A DNA stretch of 64,000 nucleotides, from positions 175,912-239,911 of the forward strand of contig JANSXX010000005.1 of NCBI GenBank assembly GCA_024742815.1, written 5' to 3'. Below, one piece after another: positions 7,746 through 16,880 of the stretch; the first letter of the stretch is position 1; each line of letters opens with the position of its first letter. The stretch is from HXMU1420-13 sp024742815. GTDB taxonomy: Bacteria; Bacteroidota; Rhodothermia; Balneolales; Balneolaceae. A program made the position numbers and the translations under genes. The notes under the pieces are model-generated. The model saw nothing but the letters and a program-made list of their open reading frames with translations. It was not told where the DNA came from and made no database searches.

Positions 7746-9766
7746 AACCAACGCATTCGCTCAATCACATCGCCTTGGGTGATTCGGTCTACAACATCCA
7801 TACCTTCTACCACTTCGCCAATCACTGTATATCGACCATTTAAATGTGGATGCCATTGGTGCATTACAAAAAACTGACTGCCTTCTGTATCTAAGCCGGA
7901 ACTTGCTATTCCCACTACGCCGCGATTGTACATACTTTCACTACCCTCAGTAGGAACCACAAAATCCGGTCCGCCCATGCCATTTCCGGTGTCTACATCA
8001 CCACCTTGGGCTACAAAATTGGGAATTACTCTATGAAATGGAGTTCCATTGTACGCTCGTTCATTAATTAATTCATCCATTCCAGCTATGGTGACAGGCG
8101 CTTTTGTAACCTCTAGTTTCATAATAAAATCACCTTTTGCGGTTTCGATCACAACGAATGGATTAGCAGTGATTTTAGCAACTCGATTCCAGTCCGGTTG
8201 TCTGAAATCTTTTGTTATTGTTGATGGTTTATCTACCTCCCAGCCAATTTCAACCAATGTATTGTTAAGCGCCGTATTTCCTTCACTTGCTAATTCCTGG
8301 ATAAAACCTTGTGATTCATCCTTAAATCGATCATAAAGTAATCTTGCATACGCTTGATATAGTTCAACATCTTCAGGGAGTGAAAATGCTCGTAAATGTT
8401 GCTCCAACTCCGGATAATTCTCTCTCGGTAGTAGCAAAGAATCTTCCATTAATCCGCCCATTACAAATGCAATGCTACGGTCTTCTTTTTCAAAAGCACC
8501 ATCGACTAAGTCTTTTACTTCTTCTGATAAAGCTGTTTTCTCCTCATCTTCCAAATCACCCCACCAACTACTCAATCCTGCTGCTGCCTGAAATTGTAAT
8601 AAATACTCTTCTCGATTTAAATCATCGGAAAAGGTGTTCATCATCTTGTTAGACTCATAAATCTTATCCAAAATCTGATACTTCAAGCTTTGCAGGAAAG
8701 GTGCTCCATCTGCCACGGCAAGCATTTCGTTTCGATATTCTCCCGGATTCAGAATGGTGTTAAATGCCTCCATTCGAGCCAATGGGTCCCGATAATCGAC
8801 CAATGCAATTTTGTTCATGATATCGCCGAATAACCGCTCAGCTATTTCGGGATGTTGCTGAATGGCCTGCAAAGCGGTTATCTGCACATTAGGATTTCTA
8901 TGATCTAACAGTGCGTTTAACACAATTGGCGTACGTTCTGTAGGCTCATTTCTGGCTATTGCTCTAGCTATTTCAATGGCTAGTTGAACATTCATTCTTT
9001 CATATTTTTCCATACTAAATTTTAGAAGAATTTGGTCTAAATGATTCGCTGAAAGAATCCGCACTATACTTTGATTACCTGCTTCACCAATCGGATAATA
9101 ATTCTGCCATACATTTAAAAGGTGGGTTTCTGCTTGCGAAGAGAATGACTTTCTCGCCCGATAATACCCATAAAGATAGGCTTCTGTATTTTTTGCAGTT
9201 TTGGTGGAAAGCGCCTTGTCGATAAGGATGATTTCTTCTTCTTCCGTTAATTCTATCAGCCTTGAACGACTACCCGTTGCGAAAGCAAGCTTATAATCAA
9301 AAGTTGGTTCTCCAATTGCGTTTTCTGATAGCAACAACTCGAAAGTTTCTCTATTCCCTTGTTCTGCAAACAGAGTTAACAATCCGCTTCGCAAGTGCGG
9401 CATATCATTCCAAAGCGAATGAAAATACTCTAAATGCTTTTCATTTAAATCTTTGAACCAAAGTGATGCCCATGCTGCTTCTGTGTTAGATTCCAACACT
9501 TTTTGGATCTGCAAATCCAAATCTTCTATTTCTGAATTCATGATTCCGCGCCATGCTAACGTGCTTACTAGCGAATCTGAATGATCTACGAATTCTAGTA
9601 ACGCATCACCATCTCTCGCATAAATGTGCTCATAAACCAGCGGATACTCTTCCGTTAAGACACGCTTAATCTCAGGATCAACAGATGTACAAGCCATGCT
9701 TAAAAACAAAATAATACAAGCAAGTGCTATATACATATTTTGTACACATTTTTTATTGCAGTTCAT
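7742..9766 (-). CDS. lipoprotein with HEAT-like repeats and C-terminal cyclophilin peptidyl-prolyl isomerase domain
   Basis: A 674-residue protein. An N-terminal lipobox (LSMAC) marks it as a lipoprotein. Residues about 30-500 are helical repeats of HEAT type (for example LDHRNPNVQITALQAIQQH). Residues about 530-674 form a cyclophilin domain with FHRVIPNFVAQGGD, GSQFFVMHQWHPHLNGRYTVIGEV, keeping the FHR and QGGD active-site motifs. Probably an envelope folding factor or chaperone. AAAGGAG lies 7 bases before the ATG, a stronger ribosome site than most genes here. Divergent from the LexA-like gene with only 50 bases between starts. Confidence 0.85.
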   Translation of the reverse strand: MNCNKKCVQNMYIALACIILFLSMACTSVDPEIKRVLTEEYPLVYEHIYARDGDALLEFVDHSDSLVSTLAWRGIMNSEIEDLDLQIQKVLESNTEAAWASLWFKDLNEKHLEYFHSLWNDMPHLRSGLLTLFAEQGNRETFELLLSENAIGEPTFDYKLAFATGSRSRLIELTEEEEIILIDKALSTKTAKNTEAYLYGYYRARKSFSSQAETHLLNVWQNYYPIGEAGNQSIVRILSANHLDQILLKFSMEKYERMNVQLAIEIARAIARNEPTERTPIVLNALLDHRNPNVQITALQAIQQHPEIAERLFGDIMNKIALVDYRDPLARMEAFNTILNPGEYRNEMLAVADGAPFLQSLKYQILDKIYESNKMMNTFSDDLNREEYLLQFQAAAGLSSWWGDLEDEEKTALSEEVKDLVDGAFEKEDRSIAFVMGGLMEDSLLLPRENYPELEQHLRAFSLPEDVELYQAYARLLYDRFKDESQGFIQELASEGNTALNNTLVEIGWEVDKPSTITKDFRQPDWNRVAKITANPFVVIETAKGDFIMKLEVTKAPVTIAGMDELINERAYNGTPFHRVIPNFVAQGGDVDTGNGMGGPDFVVPTEGSESMYNRGVVGIASSGLDTEGSQFFVMHQWHPHLNGRYTVIGEVVEGMDVVDRITQGDVIERMRWF

Positions 9767-9816
9767 TTAGATTCTCCTTTACTTACACATGTTTTATACA
9801 TTAAACCACTTTTGCT

Positions 9817-10473
9817 ATGGATAATGCGCATTTAACCAGAAAACAACAGGAATTTTTTAACTACATCATCGACTATAAAAACGAACATGATGTATGGCCC
9901 ACCTATCGAGAAATTGCCGATTATTTTGGTTACAAATCTCCGAATTCTGTTACTCAGAACATACAGGCTTTATTGAAAAAGGGATACCTCGTTAAGAAAA
10001 ATGATGAAGAATATGATCTCCCACCTGAAAAGAAAGCAGTATATAGTAACGATGTACAAGAAGAAGGCATACCCGTTCGTGGTTTAATTGCAGCCGGTTA
10101 TCTTCAAGAGGCAGTTGAAGCAGACTTGGGGAGCATAACCATGTCTACCCTATTTCCAAATCTTGATAAGCTTTTTGCGCTCCGCGTTTCAGGCTTCAGT
10201 ATGAAAGATGCCAATATCTATGACGGTGATTTTGTACTGTTGATGGATACTGAACTAAATAATGGCGAAATAGGAGCGGTTCTTTATAATGGTGAAACTA
10301 CATTAAAACGGATTTTCTGGGATGAAAACGGACTACGCCTTGAAGCCGCAAATGAAGAATATGACGATATTCACGTTGCTCCCGATGTTTTTGAAGAAGT
10401 TCGGATCATCGGAAAGTATATTGGACATGTTAATCGACAGGGTTTTCAAAGAGCCGCCAGCAAAGTAGCTTGA
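9817..10473 (+). CDS. lexA: LexA-like SOS repressor
   Basis: A 218-residue two-domain repressor. Residues 1-70 are a winged-helix DNA-binding domain beginning LTRKQQEFFNYIIDY and containing PTYREIADYFGYKSPNSVTQNI. The C-terminal S24 domain has the autocleavage site Ala93-Gly94 in IAAGYL, Ser128 in SGFSMKDANIYDGD and Lys164 in TTLKRI; the Ser-Lys spacing of 36 fits LexA. It should repress DNA-damage genes until RecA stimulates self-cleavage. The 50-base intergenic region with the cyclophilin gene must hold both promoters; I could not identify a clear LexA box there. Confidence 0.85.
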   Translation: MDNAHLTRKQQEFFNYIIDYKNEHDVWPTYREIADYFGYKSPNSVTQNIQALLKKGYLVKKNDEEYDLPPEKKAVYSNDVQEEGIPVRGLIAAGYLQEAVEADLGSITMSTLFPNLDKLFALRVSGFSMKDANIYDGDFVLLMDTELNNGEIGAVLYNGETTLKRIFWDENGLRLEAANEEYDDIHVAPDVFEEVRIIGKYIGHVNRQGFQRAASKVA

Positions 10474-10580
10474 ACACTTAGAAATTTTAATACGGTTGCA
10501 CAACTTTACTTTTGAAATAAATAAATTAGTACCGTATCTTATCAAGCTCTGAAGAAATCGCAAAATTAAGATATTTGATC

Positions 10581-11066
10581 ATGTACGCGGTCGTAAAAAT
10601 TGGCGGACATCAATACAAAGTTGCAGAAAACGACACCTTGTTTGTAGACAGACAAAATGTTGAAGGTTCTGCCATCACTTTTGAAGATGTATTATTAGTA
10701 AAAGATGATAATGGAGTTAAAGTTGGCACTCCTACGGTAGATGGTGCTGTGGTAAATGCTACCTTACTTGAAGAAGTAAAAGCTGACAAAGTATTAGTTT
10801 TCAAAAAGAAGAGAAGAAAAGGCTATCAAAAAATGAATGGCCACCGTCAAATCATGTCACAAATTAAAATTGACGGAATTTCTCTGAACGGTGCTAAAAA
10901 AGCAGCTCCTGCAAAAGCAGAAGCTAAAACAGAACAAGCGGAAGCTACTGAAGCTAGCGACTTATCGTCGATGACTGTTGCTGAATTAAAAGCACTCGCA
11001 AAAGAAAGAGGCCTTGAAGGTTATAGCAGCATGAAAAAAGCTGAACTAATCGAAGCCCTCAGCTAA
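10581..11066 (+). CDS. rplU: 50S ribosomal protein L21 with C-terminal Rho-N/SAP-like extension
   Basis: L21 occupies residues 1 to about 105 (MYAVVKIGGHQYKV..., KKKRRKGYQKMNGHRQ). It is followed by an Ala/Lys/Glu linker and a helical domain DLSSMTVAELKALAKERGLEGYSSMKKAELIEALS-like (residues about 127-161), which matches the Rho termination factor N-terminal/SAP fold. ATG 10581 is preferred over an upstream TTG. L27 follows 25 bases later, the usual rplU-rpmA order. The 107-base leader has no recognisable L21 autoregulatory motif. Confidence 0.93.
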   Translation: MYAVVKIGGHQYKVAENDTLFVDRQNVEGSAITFEDVLLVKDDNGVKVGTPTVDGAVVNATLLEEVKADKVLVFKKKRRKGYQKMNGHRQIMSQIKIDGISLNGAKKAAPAKAEAKTEQAEATEASDLSSMTVAELKALAKERGLEGYSSMKKAELIEALS

Positions 11067-11091
11067 ACCAATAACTTTAATCGAATAATCA

Positions 11092-11346
11092 ATGGCACAT
11101 AAGAAAGGTCAGGGTTCAACCAAAAACGGTAGAGATTCTGAAAGTAAACGACTTGGTGTAAAGAAATTTGGTGGGGAATTCGTGAGAGCTGGTGGTATTA
11201 TCGTACGTCAGCGTGGCACAAAATTTCACCCCGGATTAAATGTAAAACGTGGAGGCGATGACACTTTGTTTGCCGTTGCTGAAGGTCACGTTTCGTTCAG
11301 TACTGCACAAGGCGGACGAAAGTTCGTTAATGTAGAAACTGCTTAA
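11092..11346 (+). CDS. rpmA: 50S ribosomal protein L27
   Basis: An 84-residue L27: MAHKKGQGSTKNGRDSESKR, then GVKKFGGEFVRAGGIIVRQRGTKFHPG, matching the family over its full length. The N-terminus reaches the peptidyl-transferase centre of the ribosome. It starts directly MAHKK, so there is no cleavable N-terminal extension of the kind seen in Firmicutes. Last gene of the rplU-rpmA unit, followed by a terminator. Confidence 0.97.
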   Translation: MAHKKGQGSTKNGRDSESKRLGVKKFGGEFVRAGGIIVRQRGTKFHPGLNVKRGGDDTLFAVAEGHVSFSTAQGGRKFVNVETA

Positions 11347-11365
11347 ACGATCTTTTTAAGATTTT

Positions 11366-11398
11366 AAAAAGCCGCGCTACAACAGCGTGGCTTTTTTT
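11366..11398 (+). terminator. intrinsic terminator of rplU-rpmA
   Basis: AAAAAGCCGCGCT (11366-11378), five-base loop, AGCGTGGCTTTTT (11384-11396) with one G-U pair, then further T. It starts 20 bases after the rpmA stop codon. Confidence 0.85.
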
Positions 11399-11409
11399 AT
11401 ATTTGCTCA

Positions 11410-12060
11410 ATGGATCAAAAAACTATTCCGGGACTTGAGCTTCCCATTCGAAATATTTACTGCATTGGTAGAAACTTTGCAGATCATGCAAAAGAAATGA
11501 ATGCGGAAACTCCCTCCGCTCCCATCGTATTTCTAAAACCTACTTCTTCAATTTGTTATGATGGAGATTCTATTTCCATTCCGTCACAAAGCAATAATGT
11601 GCATCATGAAGGTGAAATTGTTCTGGCAATTGGTAAATCCGGCAAAAACATTGAAGAGACTAAAGCGCTTGAGTACGTAGCAGGTATTGGAGCAGGTATC
11701 GACTTTACGGCTAGAGATATCCAATCGGAAGCAAAGAAAGCCGGATTACCCTGGTCGGTTGCAAAAGGCTTTGACGGTTTCGCACCCATTAGTTCATTTA
11801 AGCCTTTATCGGATTTAATTACTGACTCTATTGAACTTGAGTTGAGTGTTAACGAAGAAATTCGTCAATCGGGAAACACTTCACAGTTAATCTTCTCTTT
11901 CGAGAAACTGATTTCTTATTTATCTACCATTTTCACTCTTCAAGCGGGAGATCTCATTTTCACCGGAACTCCGGCCGGAGTTTCTGCTATTGAATCCGGT
12001 GATGTTGTCACCTCCAAATTACCTCAACAAAATATATCGGTGAGTGTAAAAATTAAGTAA
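11410..12060 (+). CDS. fumarylacetoacetate hydrolase family protein
   Basis: A 216-residue enzyme of the FAH/acylpyruvase family. IYCIGRNFADHAKEM is the N-terminal strand. HHEGEIVLAIG supplies two metal-binding glutamates, GIDFTARDIQ the Asp, and GDLIFTGTPAGVS the C-terminal loop. Such short members hydrolyse acylpyruvates, decarboxylate oxaloacetate or isomerise 2-hydroxydienoates; the substrate cannot be read from sequence. The next gene's ATG shares the last base of its stop. TATATTTG, like a Bacteroidota -7 element, sits only 4 bases before the ATG, so a short-leader transcript is possible. Confidence 0.85.
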   Translation: MDQKTIPGLELPIRNIYCIGRNFADHAKEMNAETPSAPIVFLKPTSSICYDGDSISIPSQSNNVHHEGEIVLAIGKSGKNIEETKALEYVAGIGAGIDFTARDIQSEAKKAGLPWSVAKGFDGFAPISSFKPLSDLITDSIELELSVNEEIRQSGNTSQLIFSFEKLISYLSTIFTLQAGDLIFTGTPAGVSAIESGDVVTSKLPQQNISVSVKIK

Positions 12061-13874
12061 TGAGAATACTTGTTTTCTGCTTTCTTAGCATTCAATCCAA
12101 TTTATTATTCTCTCAAACTCAAGACTATATCTGGCCTACCGATGCTAGTCCCTACCTTAGCTCAACTTTTGCGGAAACGAGGTCCGCGCATTTCCATTCC
12201 GGGCTTGACATAAAAACCTGGGGCAGAGAAGGCTATCGAGTATTTGCCAGCAAAGATGGTTTTGTGAGCAGAATGGCGATCTCATCGCGTGGTTATGGCA
12301 GGGTATTATATCTCACGCATTCCGATGGTTCCGTAACAGTATATGCGCACCTTCAACGATTTATTCCGGAGTTACAAAACTACATCGATTCACTACGTTT
12401 AATTGATCATCGCTTTGAAATTGATATTAAATTGCCGGATCAAAAGTGGCCATTTAAGCAAGGCGAAGTAATTGGTTATACCGGATCTACCGGCGTTGGA
12501 CCGCCGCACTTGCATTTCGAGATAAGAGATGGTGATGATGTAGCGGTAAATGCTCTACGAACAAATTTGAAAGTCCAAGACTCAATTGCTCCCACCATTT
12601 CTTCGATATTGGTGATACCAGCATCAGATTCAAGTACCGTTAATGGTAGCAGATTTCCTCAACTTTTCTATCCTGCAAATCAAAAAAACGACACTCTCAC
12701 TTTTGGAAACCTAGAAGCTCGAGGCCTCGTGAAAATTGCTATTTCAGAGTATGACGGTGCGGATAATGTGACCAATAAATATGCTTCTTTTGATTACACT
12801 CTAACTCATCAGTCTGATACGTTATTTCAAAGCGTTCATAAATCTTTTCATTTCGATGAAGCTATAACAATGCCCTTAGATAGAATCGCCGCTTTTGGTG
12901 CTTCACGTCGCTCCTTTCAAACCTTATTTGATAATTCAATTACTAAAGTCCCTTTTTATAAACAGAAATATGGAAATGGATTAATCATGCCGGATTCAGT
13001 TTTTAAAGAATATCTTATTACTGTTTCAGACTTTTACGGCAATAAAACATTGGCTACAATAGGTTTAAAGCTTGAAGAAGAAGTGAAGATTGCTTCATCA
13101 AATGTTCTCTCAGAAATTGAAAATTGGTATTGGAAAAACGATTGGTTGGTACAACATAATGCTTCTGTAATTGATTTAAAGTCGAACAACTTTGGTGTAA
13201 ACTGGAACAGGAATAGCCATCAACGGCTACTTTATGTTGATGAAAATAAACTACTTTTCACACGTATTTATCCTGATCAATCTACTACAATTTGGAGCAC
13301 TGATCGCAGCGCTAAAATCCATTTTCCAAGACAAAGCACTTTTGATGAACTAAGTATAGCACTTTTTACTGGCAGTTTTGATGGCTTTCCTGCTCTTCAG
13401 ATACAACCACATACAGCCGCTTTGCGTGGAAACATCTTCATCGAATATTATGTGGACGAAATTGATACTCTGGGCGCTAATCCTCAATTGTTTCATTATG
13501 ATCGCTTAGGAGACAGATTTTCTCATGTCCCTTCTACCTTGAAAGGAAAAACTATTCATGCTAGAACAAATCAACTCGGCGAATTTGTAGTATTTTCAGA
13601 CGCCAATCCACCTGAGATATCTGCAGTAAATATAGTTCAAACTGATTGGGGAATTTGGCAGGTTGAAGTTGCAGTAGCTGACGAGTTTTCCGGAATTGAT
13701 TTTAAAAACTCTGAAATCAAAGTTAATGGGGTAAGAGGGATTACTGAATACGATTTTGAGGAAGAGATCTTAATTTATCTCCATCCGGAATTCAACCCCG
13801 GAGAATTAAACCGCATTGAAGTTATTGTAAGCGACAATGCGGGTAATTCAACATTTCAAACGTTTAATAGATAA
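12060..13874 (+). CDS. M23-family peptidoglycan endopeptidase-like protein
   Basis: A 604-residue exported protein (signal peptide to about residue 19, FSQTQ). The M23/LytM zinc domain is near the N-terminus: H46-SGL-D50 and H150-L-H152-FE, with SRGYGRVLYLTHSDGSVTVYAHL between. The remaining 400 residues look like beta-sandwich domains (for example AVADEFSGIDFKNSEIKVNG near the C-terminus). Probable role: cleavage of peptide cross-links in the cell wall, or regulation of another hydrolase. Translationally coupled to the FAH gene. Ends 8 bases before the convergent ridA. Confidence 0.85.
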   Translation: MRILVFCFLSIQSNLLFSQTQDYIWPTDASPYLSSTFAETRSAHFHSGLDIKTWGREGYRVFASKDGFVSRMAISSRGYGRVLYLTHSDGSVTVYAHLQRFIPELQNYIDSLRLIDHRFEIDIKLPDQKWPFKQGEVIGYTGSTGVGPPHLHFEIRDGDDVAVNALRTNLKVQDSIAPTISSILVIPASDSSTVNGSRFPQLFYPANQKNDTLTFGNLEARGLVKIAISEYDGADNVTNKYASFDYTLTHQSDTLFQSVHKSFHFDEAITMPLDRIAAFGASRRSFQTLFDNSITKVPFYKQKYGNGLIMPDSVFKEYLITVSDFYGNKTLATIGLKLEEEVKIASSNVLSEIENWYWKNDWLVQHNASVIDLKSNNFGVNWNRNSHQRLLYVDENKLLFTRIYPDQSTTIWSTDRSAKIHFPRQSTFDELSIALFTGSFDGFPALQIQPHTAALRGNIFIEYYVDEIDTLGANPQLFHYDRLGDRFSHVPSTLKGKTIHARTNQLGEFVVFSDANPPEISAVNIVQTDWGIWQVEVAVADEFSGIDFKNSEIKVNGVRGITEYDFEEEILIYLHPEFNPGELNRIEVIVSDNAGNSTFQTFNR

Positions 13875-13882
13875 ACAAGCAC

Positions 13883-14260
13883 TTATTTATGTGCGATACA
13901 GCTGATTTCGACAAGCACATTTTTTGGCAAAGTTTGAACAGCTACCGTCTCACGAGCGGGTGGGTTCTCGGTAAAATATCCTCCATAAACCTCGTTTACT
14001 GCTCCAAAATCATCCATGCTATCTAGAAAAATTGAACATTTTAGCACTTTTGAAAAATCGGATCCTGCTGCCGCTAATACAGCTTCTAAATTTTTCATCA
14101 CCTGCTTAGCTTGAGTTGTCACATCTTCACCAACAATCTGCATAGTTTGCGGGTCCAATGGAATTTGTCCTGAACAGTAAATGATGTTGTTATAACTAGT
14201 TGCCTGACTATACGGGCCTATCGCCGCCGGTGCTTTTTCTGTAGAAATGATTTCCTTCAT
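13883..14260 (-). CDS. ridA: RidA family reactive enamine/imine deaminase
   Basis: A 125-residue protein matching RidA over its whole length: IGPYSQATSYNNIIYCSGQIPLDP, DFSKVLKCSIFLDSMDDFGAVNEVYGGYF, and NPPARETVAV with the conserved active-site Arg. It hydrolyses 2-aminoacrylate and related reactive intermediates from PLP enzymes such as the Cys/Met enzyme encoded 3 kb away. Single gene, facing the M23 peptidase gene. Confidence 0.93.
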   Translation of the reverse strand: MKEIISTEKAPAAIGPYSQATSYNNIIYCSGQIPLDPQTMQIVGEDVTTQAKQVMKNLEAVLAAAGSDFSKVLKCSIFLDSMDDFGAVNEVYGGYFTENPPARETVAVQTLPKNVLVEISCIAHK

Positions 14261-14386
14261 TTTTGATACTCCAATTGCATTTTTTTTGATAGAACTAGAT
14301 GGCCGATTTATTGCACAAAGTTCATTATATGGTTACTTTTCCTAATCTAGTAACTATTTTAATCATACACACTCAAAACACTTGCA

Positions 14387-15676
14387 ATGAAAAAGCACTT
14401 TTATAGTCTCTTTAGCGTGTTTGCTCTTACTTTTCTACTCATAAGTTGTGGACCTGAGAACGAGTTAATAACACCAATTAAGCAGGGTATCAATTCGCAA
14501 AATTATGAAGCGGCACTTGTTGCTGCAGATTCAGCAATTGCTGCTGAACCAATGAATGGTCAAGCAAACTACTACAAAGCTTATGCTTTAGGTAGAATTG
14601 CCGCGAACGAGCCCGTTATCACCGATCGTAAGCCTATACTCGCAGATATGAGAGAGAACCTTATGATTGCCCGTGAGAAATTCGACAATATGGAAGATCC
14701 TCCATTCGAATCAGAGCAGATCACCGAACTAACCATTGAAAGCTGGAGCCGTGAGCATAATGCTGCTATTGGTTATGCAACCGACGACAGCGTAATGGCA
14801 TCTGTAGATGAACCACTTAAAGTGGCTATCGCTCATTTACAAAACGCGGTAACTATCAATCCTGATAGTGCCCTTTCACATGATGTACTTGCCCAGATTT
14901 ATCACATGGATGGCAATTACACCGGTGCATCGCAATCACTTGAACGAGCTATGGAAATTCGTGGCGAAGCTGAAGCAGCCGATTACGATCGATTAGCTTC
15001 TTATTATTTCATGTTAGATGATTTCGATTCCGCACTCGAATCGGTAAATACAGGACTCGAAATTTATCCTGACAGCGTGTTTCTGGTACAAAAGAAAGCG
15101 GATGCTTTATTCCAAACCGGGCAAACGGATGCTGCTTTAGAAGTAGTTGCCGAATTAATAGCTCGCGAGCCTAGCAATCCACAATATCATTTAGTTGTTG
15201 GAACTCAGATCTATCAACGAGTTCAGGAATTGAGTGATGAGTATCAGGATAACAACGATAAGTTGTACGATTTGAGAAACGGTGATGGAAATGAAGCCGA
15301 AATTCAAGCACTTGAAGAAAGAAACGAAGAGATCCTTAATCAACAGGACGACTTAACGAATCGTGCAGAAGCTGCACTTTTAAATGCTATCGAACTTGAT
15401 GACTCTAATCCGGTAAGCTTTAACACACTTGGTATTCTTTATCAGAATAAAGCAGCGGCTTTATTTGAGCAGCGCAATATGACTACTGATAATGACGAAG
15501 CTGAGAGATTGGATCAATTAGCACGTGCAGAAGCTGAAAAGGCAATGCTGAATTATGAGAAAGCAGCGGAACTAAATCCTGACGATCAAGGTATTTGGGA
15601 AACGCTATTCAGAATCTACACGTTGCTAGACTACCGCGAAAAAGCGGAAGCAGCTATGGAAAAAGCAGGCATGTAA
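14387..15676 (+). CDS. TPR-repeat lipoprotein
   Basis: A 429-residue protein with a lipoprotein signal (LLISCGPEN). Tetratricopeptide repeats follow: ANYYKAYALGRIA, AIAHLQNAVTINPDSALSHDVLAQIYHMDGNYTGA, AEKAMLNYEKAAELNPDDQGIWETLFRIYTLLD. Between repeats is a charged segment (LRNGDGNEAEIQALEERN) predicted to be coiled coil. It probably scaffolds an envelope complex. The following TPR lipoprotein begins on the last base of its stop codon. Confidence 0.85.
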   Translation: MKKHFYSLFSVFALTFLLISCGPENELITPIKQGINSQNYEAALVAADSAIAAEPMNGQANYYKAYALGRIAANEPVITDRKPILADMRENLMIAREKFDNMEDPPFESEQITELTIESWSREHNAAIGYATDDSVMASVDEPLKVAIAHLQNAVTINPDSALSHDVLAQIYHMDGNYTGASQSLERAMEIRGEAEAADYDRLASYYFMLDDFDSALESVNTGLEIYPDSVFLVQKKADALFQTGQTDAALEVVAELIAREPSNPQYHLVVGTQIYQRVQELSDEYQDNNDKLYDLRNGDGNEAEIQALEERNEEILNQQDDLTNRAEAALLNAIELDDSNPVSFNTLGILYQNKAAALFEQRNMTTDNDEAERLDQLARAEAEKAMLNYEKAAELNPDDQGIWETLFRIYTLLDYREKAEAAMEKAGM

Positions 15677-16875
15677 TGCACAATACTTTATCCAAAAAAA
15701 ATCAATATTCCCGATTTGCAGGCTTCGTGCTTGCAATCGGGTTTTTTTTCGCATGTTCATCTTCTGCGCCAACTATAACCACTTTAGTGGATGAGCAACA
15801 ATACACCGAGGCGCTTAATGCCATTGAGGCATCACTTTCTAACAATCCGAATCAGCCGGAGCTATTAATTCAGCGAGGACAAATTTACCTCACTCTTACA
15901 AAGGATGTGGAGGTTTACGACCGAACTGAATTTTATCAAAATGCAGTAGAGTCATTTAACACTGCTTCTACTTTTGAATTAAGTAACGATCAATCGGTAA
16001 CTATCTCAAATGAACTAAATTCAGCTTGGGCAGATGAACTAAATACAGGAACTGATCTGTATGAAAATCAATCACTTTCTGACCGAATTGATGTAGCTAT
16101 TGCTCATTTTAGCAATGCAATCATTTTGAATCCACAAGACCCAAAAGCGTATATGTCGCAAGCGGTTGCTTTGTACAATTCAAATAAGACTAACGACGCC
16201 ATTGAAACTTTGAATTCTGCCCAAACAACGCTCGATGACGTACCTGATAAGCTTTACGAATATCTGGGCTTTTTACACCTGCAGAATAATAACTCGGAGC
16301 AAGCCATCTTTTACTATGAACTTGCCAATACGGATATTACTGCCAACAAAAATATCGCTTTTGGTCTAGTTAATACCTACATACTTAATCAGCAGCGTGA
16401 AAAGGCTATAGATTTGCTTGAACAATTAACTGTCAAGTTTCCTGAAGATGCTCGCATCCGTAATGTATATGGAACCCAACTATTCTTTATTGCGGAAGGC
16501 ATTCTCGAAGATCTTACCGATGCGTATATCGCTAATGATCCAACGTTTATCGACCAGCTTAAATTTGAAGCTGAAGGCGTAAGCGAACAAGCAGAAGAAC
16601 AACTTATCACTGCCTACGAACTGGAAAATACAGAGCAAGAATACGTTCAAAGCCTTGCTGTATTTTATAACAATATGACGGCCATCTATTTATCTCTTTC
16701 AGCGATATCGCCTGAAGAAGACAAAGGGTTATTTTTAAATAAGGCAGAAGCACTTCTCGACCTTTCCATACAATATTATCAAATTCTTAGCTCGATGAAT
16801 CCCGGAGATGCTGAGATTAATGCCAGCATAGATATGTTGGAAAAGCTGAAAACTAACCGTTTTGGCAATTCTTAA
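15676..16875 (+). CDS. TPR-repeat lipoprotein, partner of the upstream gene
   Basis: I start it at ATG 15676, overlapping the upstream TAA by one base; upstream in-frame starts lie inside the previous gene. The 399-residue product has a lipobox (FFFACSS) and TPR-like repeats (ALNAIEASLSNNPNQPELLIQRGQIYL, AIAHFSNAIILNPQDPKAYMSQAVALYNSNK). The order of signal peptide, TPRs and an inserted acidic helical region parallels the upstream gene, suggesting an old duplication. The PLP enzyme follows 5 bases later, so the three may be co-transcribed. Confidence 0.83.
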   Translation: MHNTLSKKNQYSRFAGFVLAIGFFFACSSSAPTITTLVDEQQYTEALNAIEASLSNNPNQPELLIQRGQIYLTLTKDVEVYDRTEFYQNAVESFNTASTFELSNDQSVTISNELNSAWADELNTGTDLYENQSLSDRIDVAIAHFSNAIILNPQDPKAYMSQAVALYNSNKTNDAIETLNSAQTTLDDVPDKLYEYLGFLHLQNNNSEQAIFYYELANTDITANKNIAFGLVNTYILNQQREKAIDLLEQLTVKFPEDARIRNVYGTQLFFIAEGILEDLTDAYIANDPTFIDQLKFEAEGVSEQAEEQLITAYELENTEQEYVQSLAVFYNNMTAIYLSLSAISPEEDKGLFLNKAEALLDLSIQYYQILSSMNPGDAEINASIDMLEKLKTNRFGNS

Positions 16876-16880
16876 TTCTT

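Noticed and set aside
9767..9816. Possible LexA operator in the lexA/cyclophilin spacer (ACATGTTTTATACAT-like sequence)
   Set aside because: The half sites are imperfect and I know no consensus for this group that it matches well enough to call.
10480..10580. Possible autoregulatory leader or TAnnTTTG promoter before rplU (TACTTTTG near 10506)
   Set aside because: The matching TTG is at the wrong distance and no conserved L21 leader fold could be drawn.
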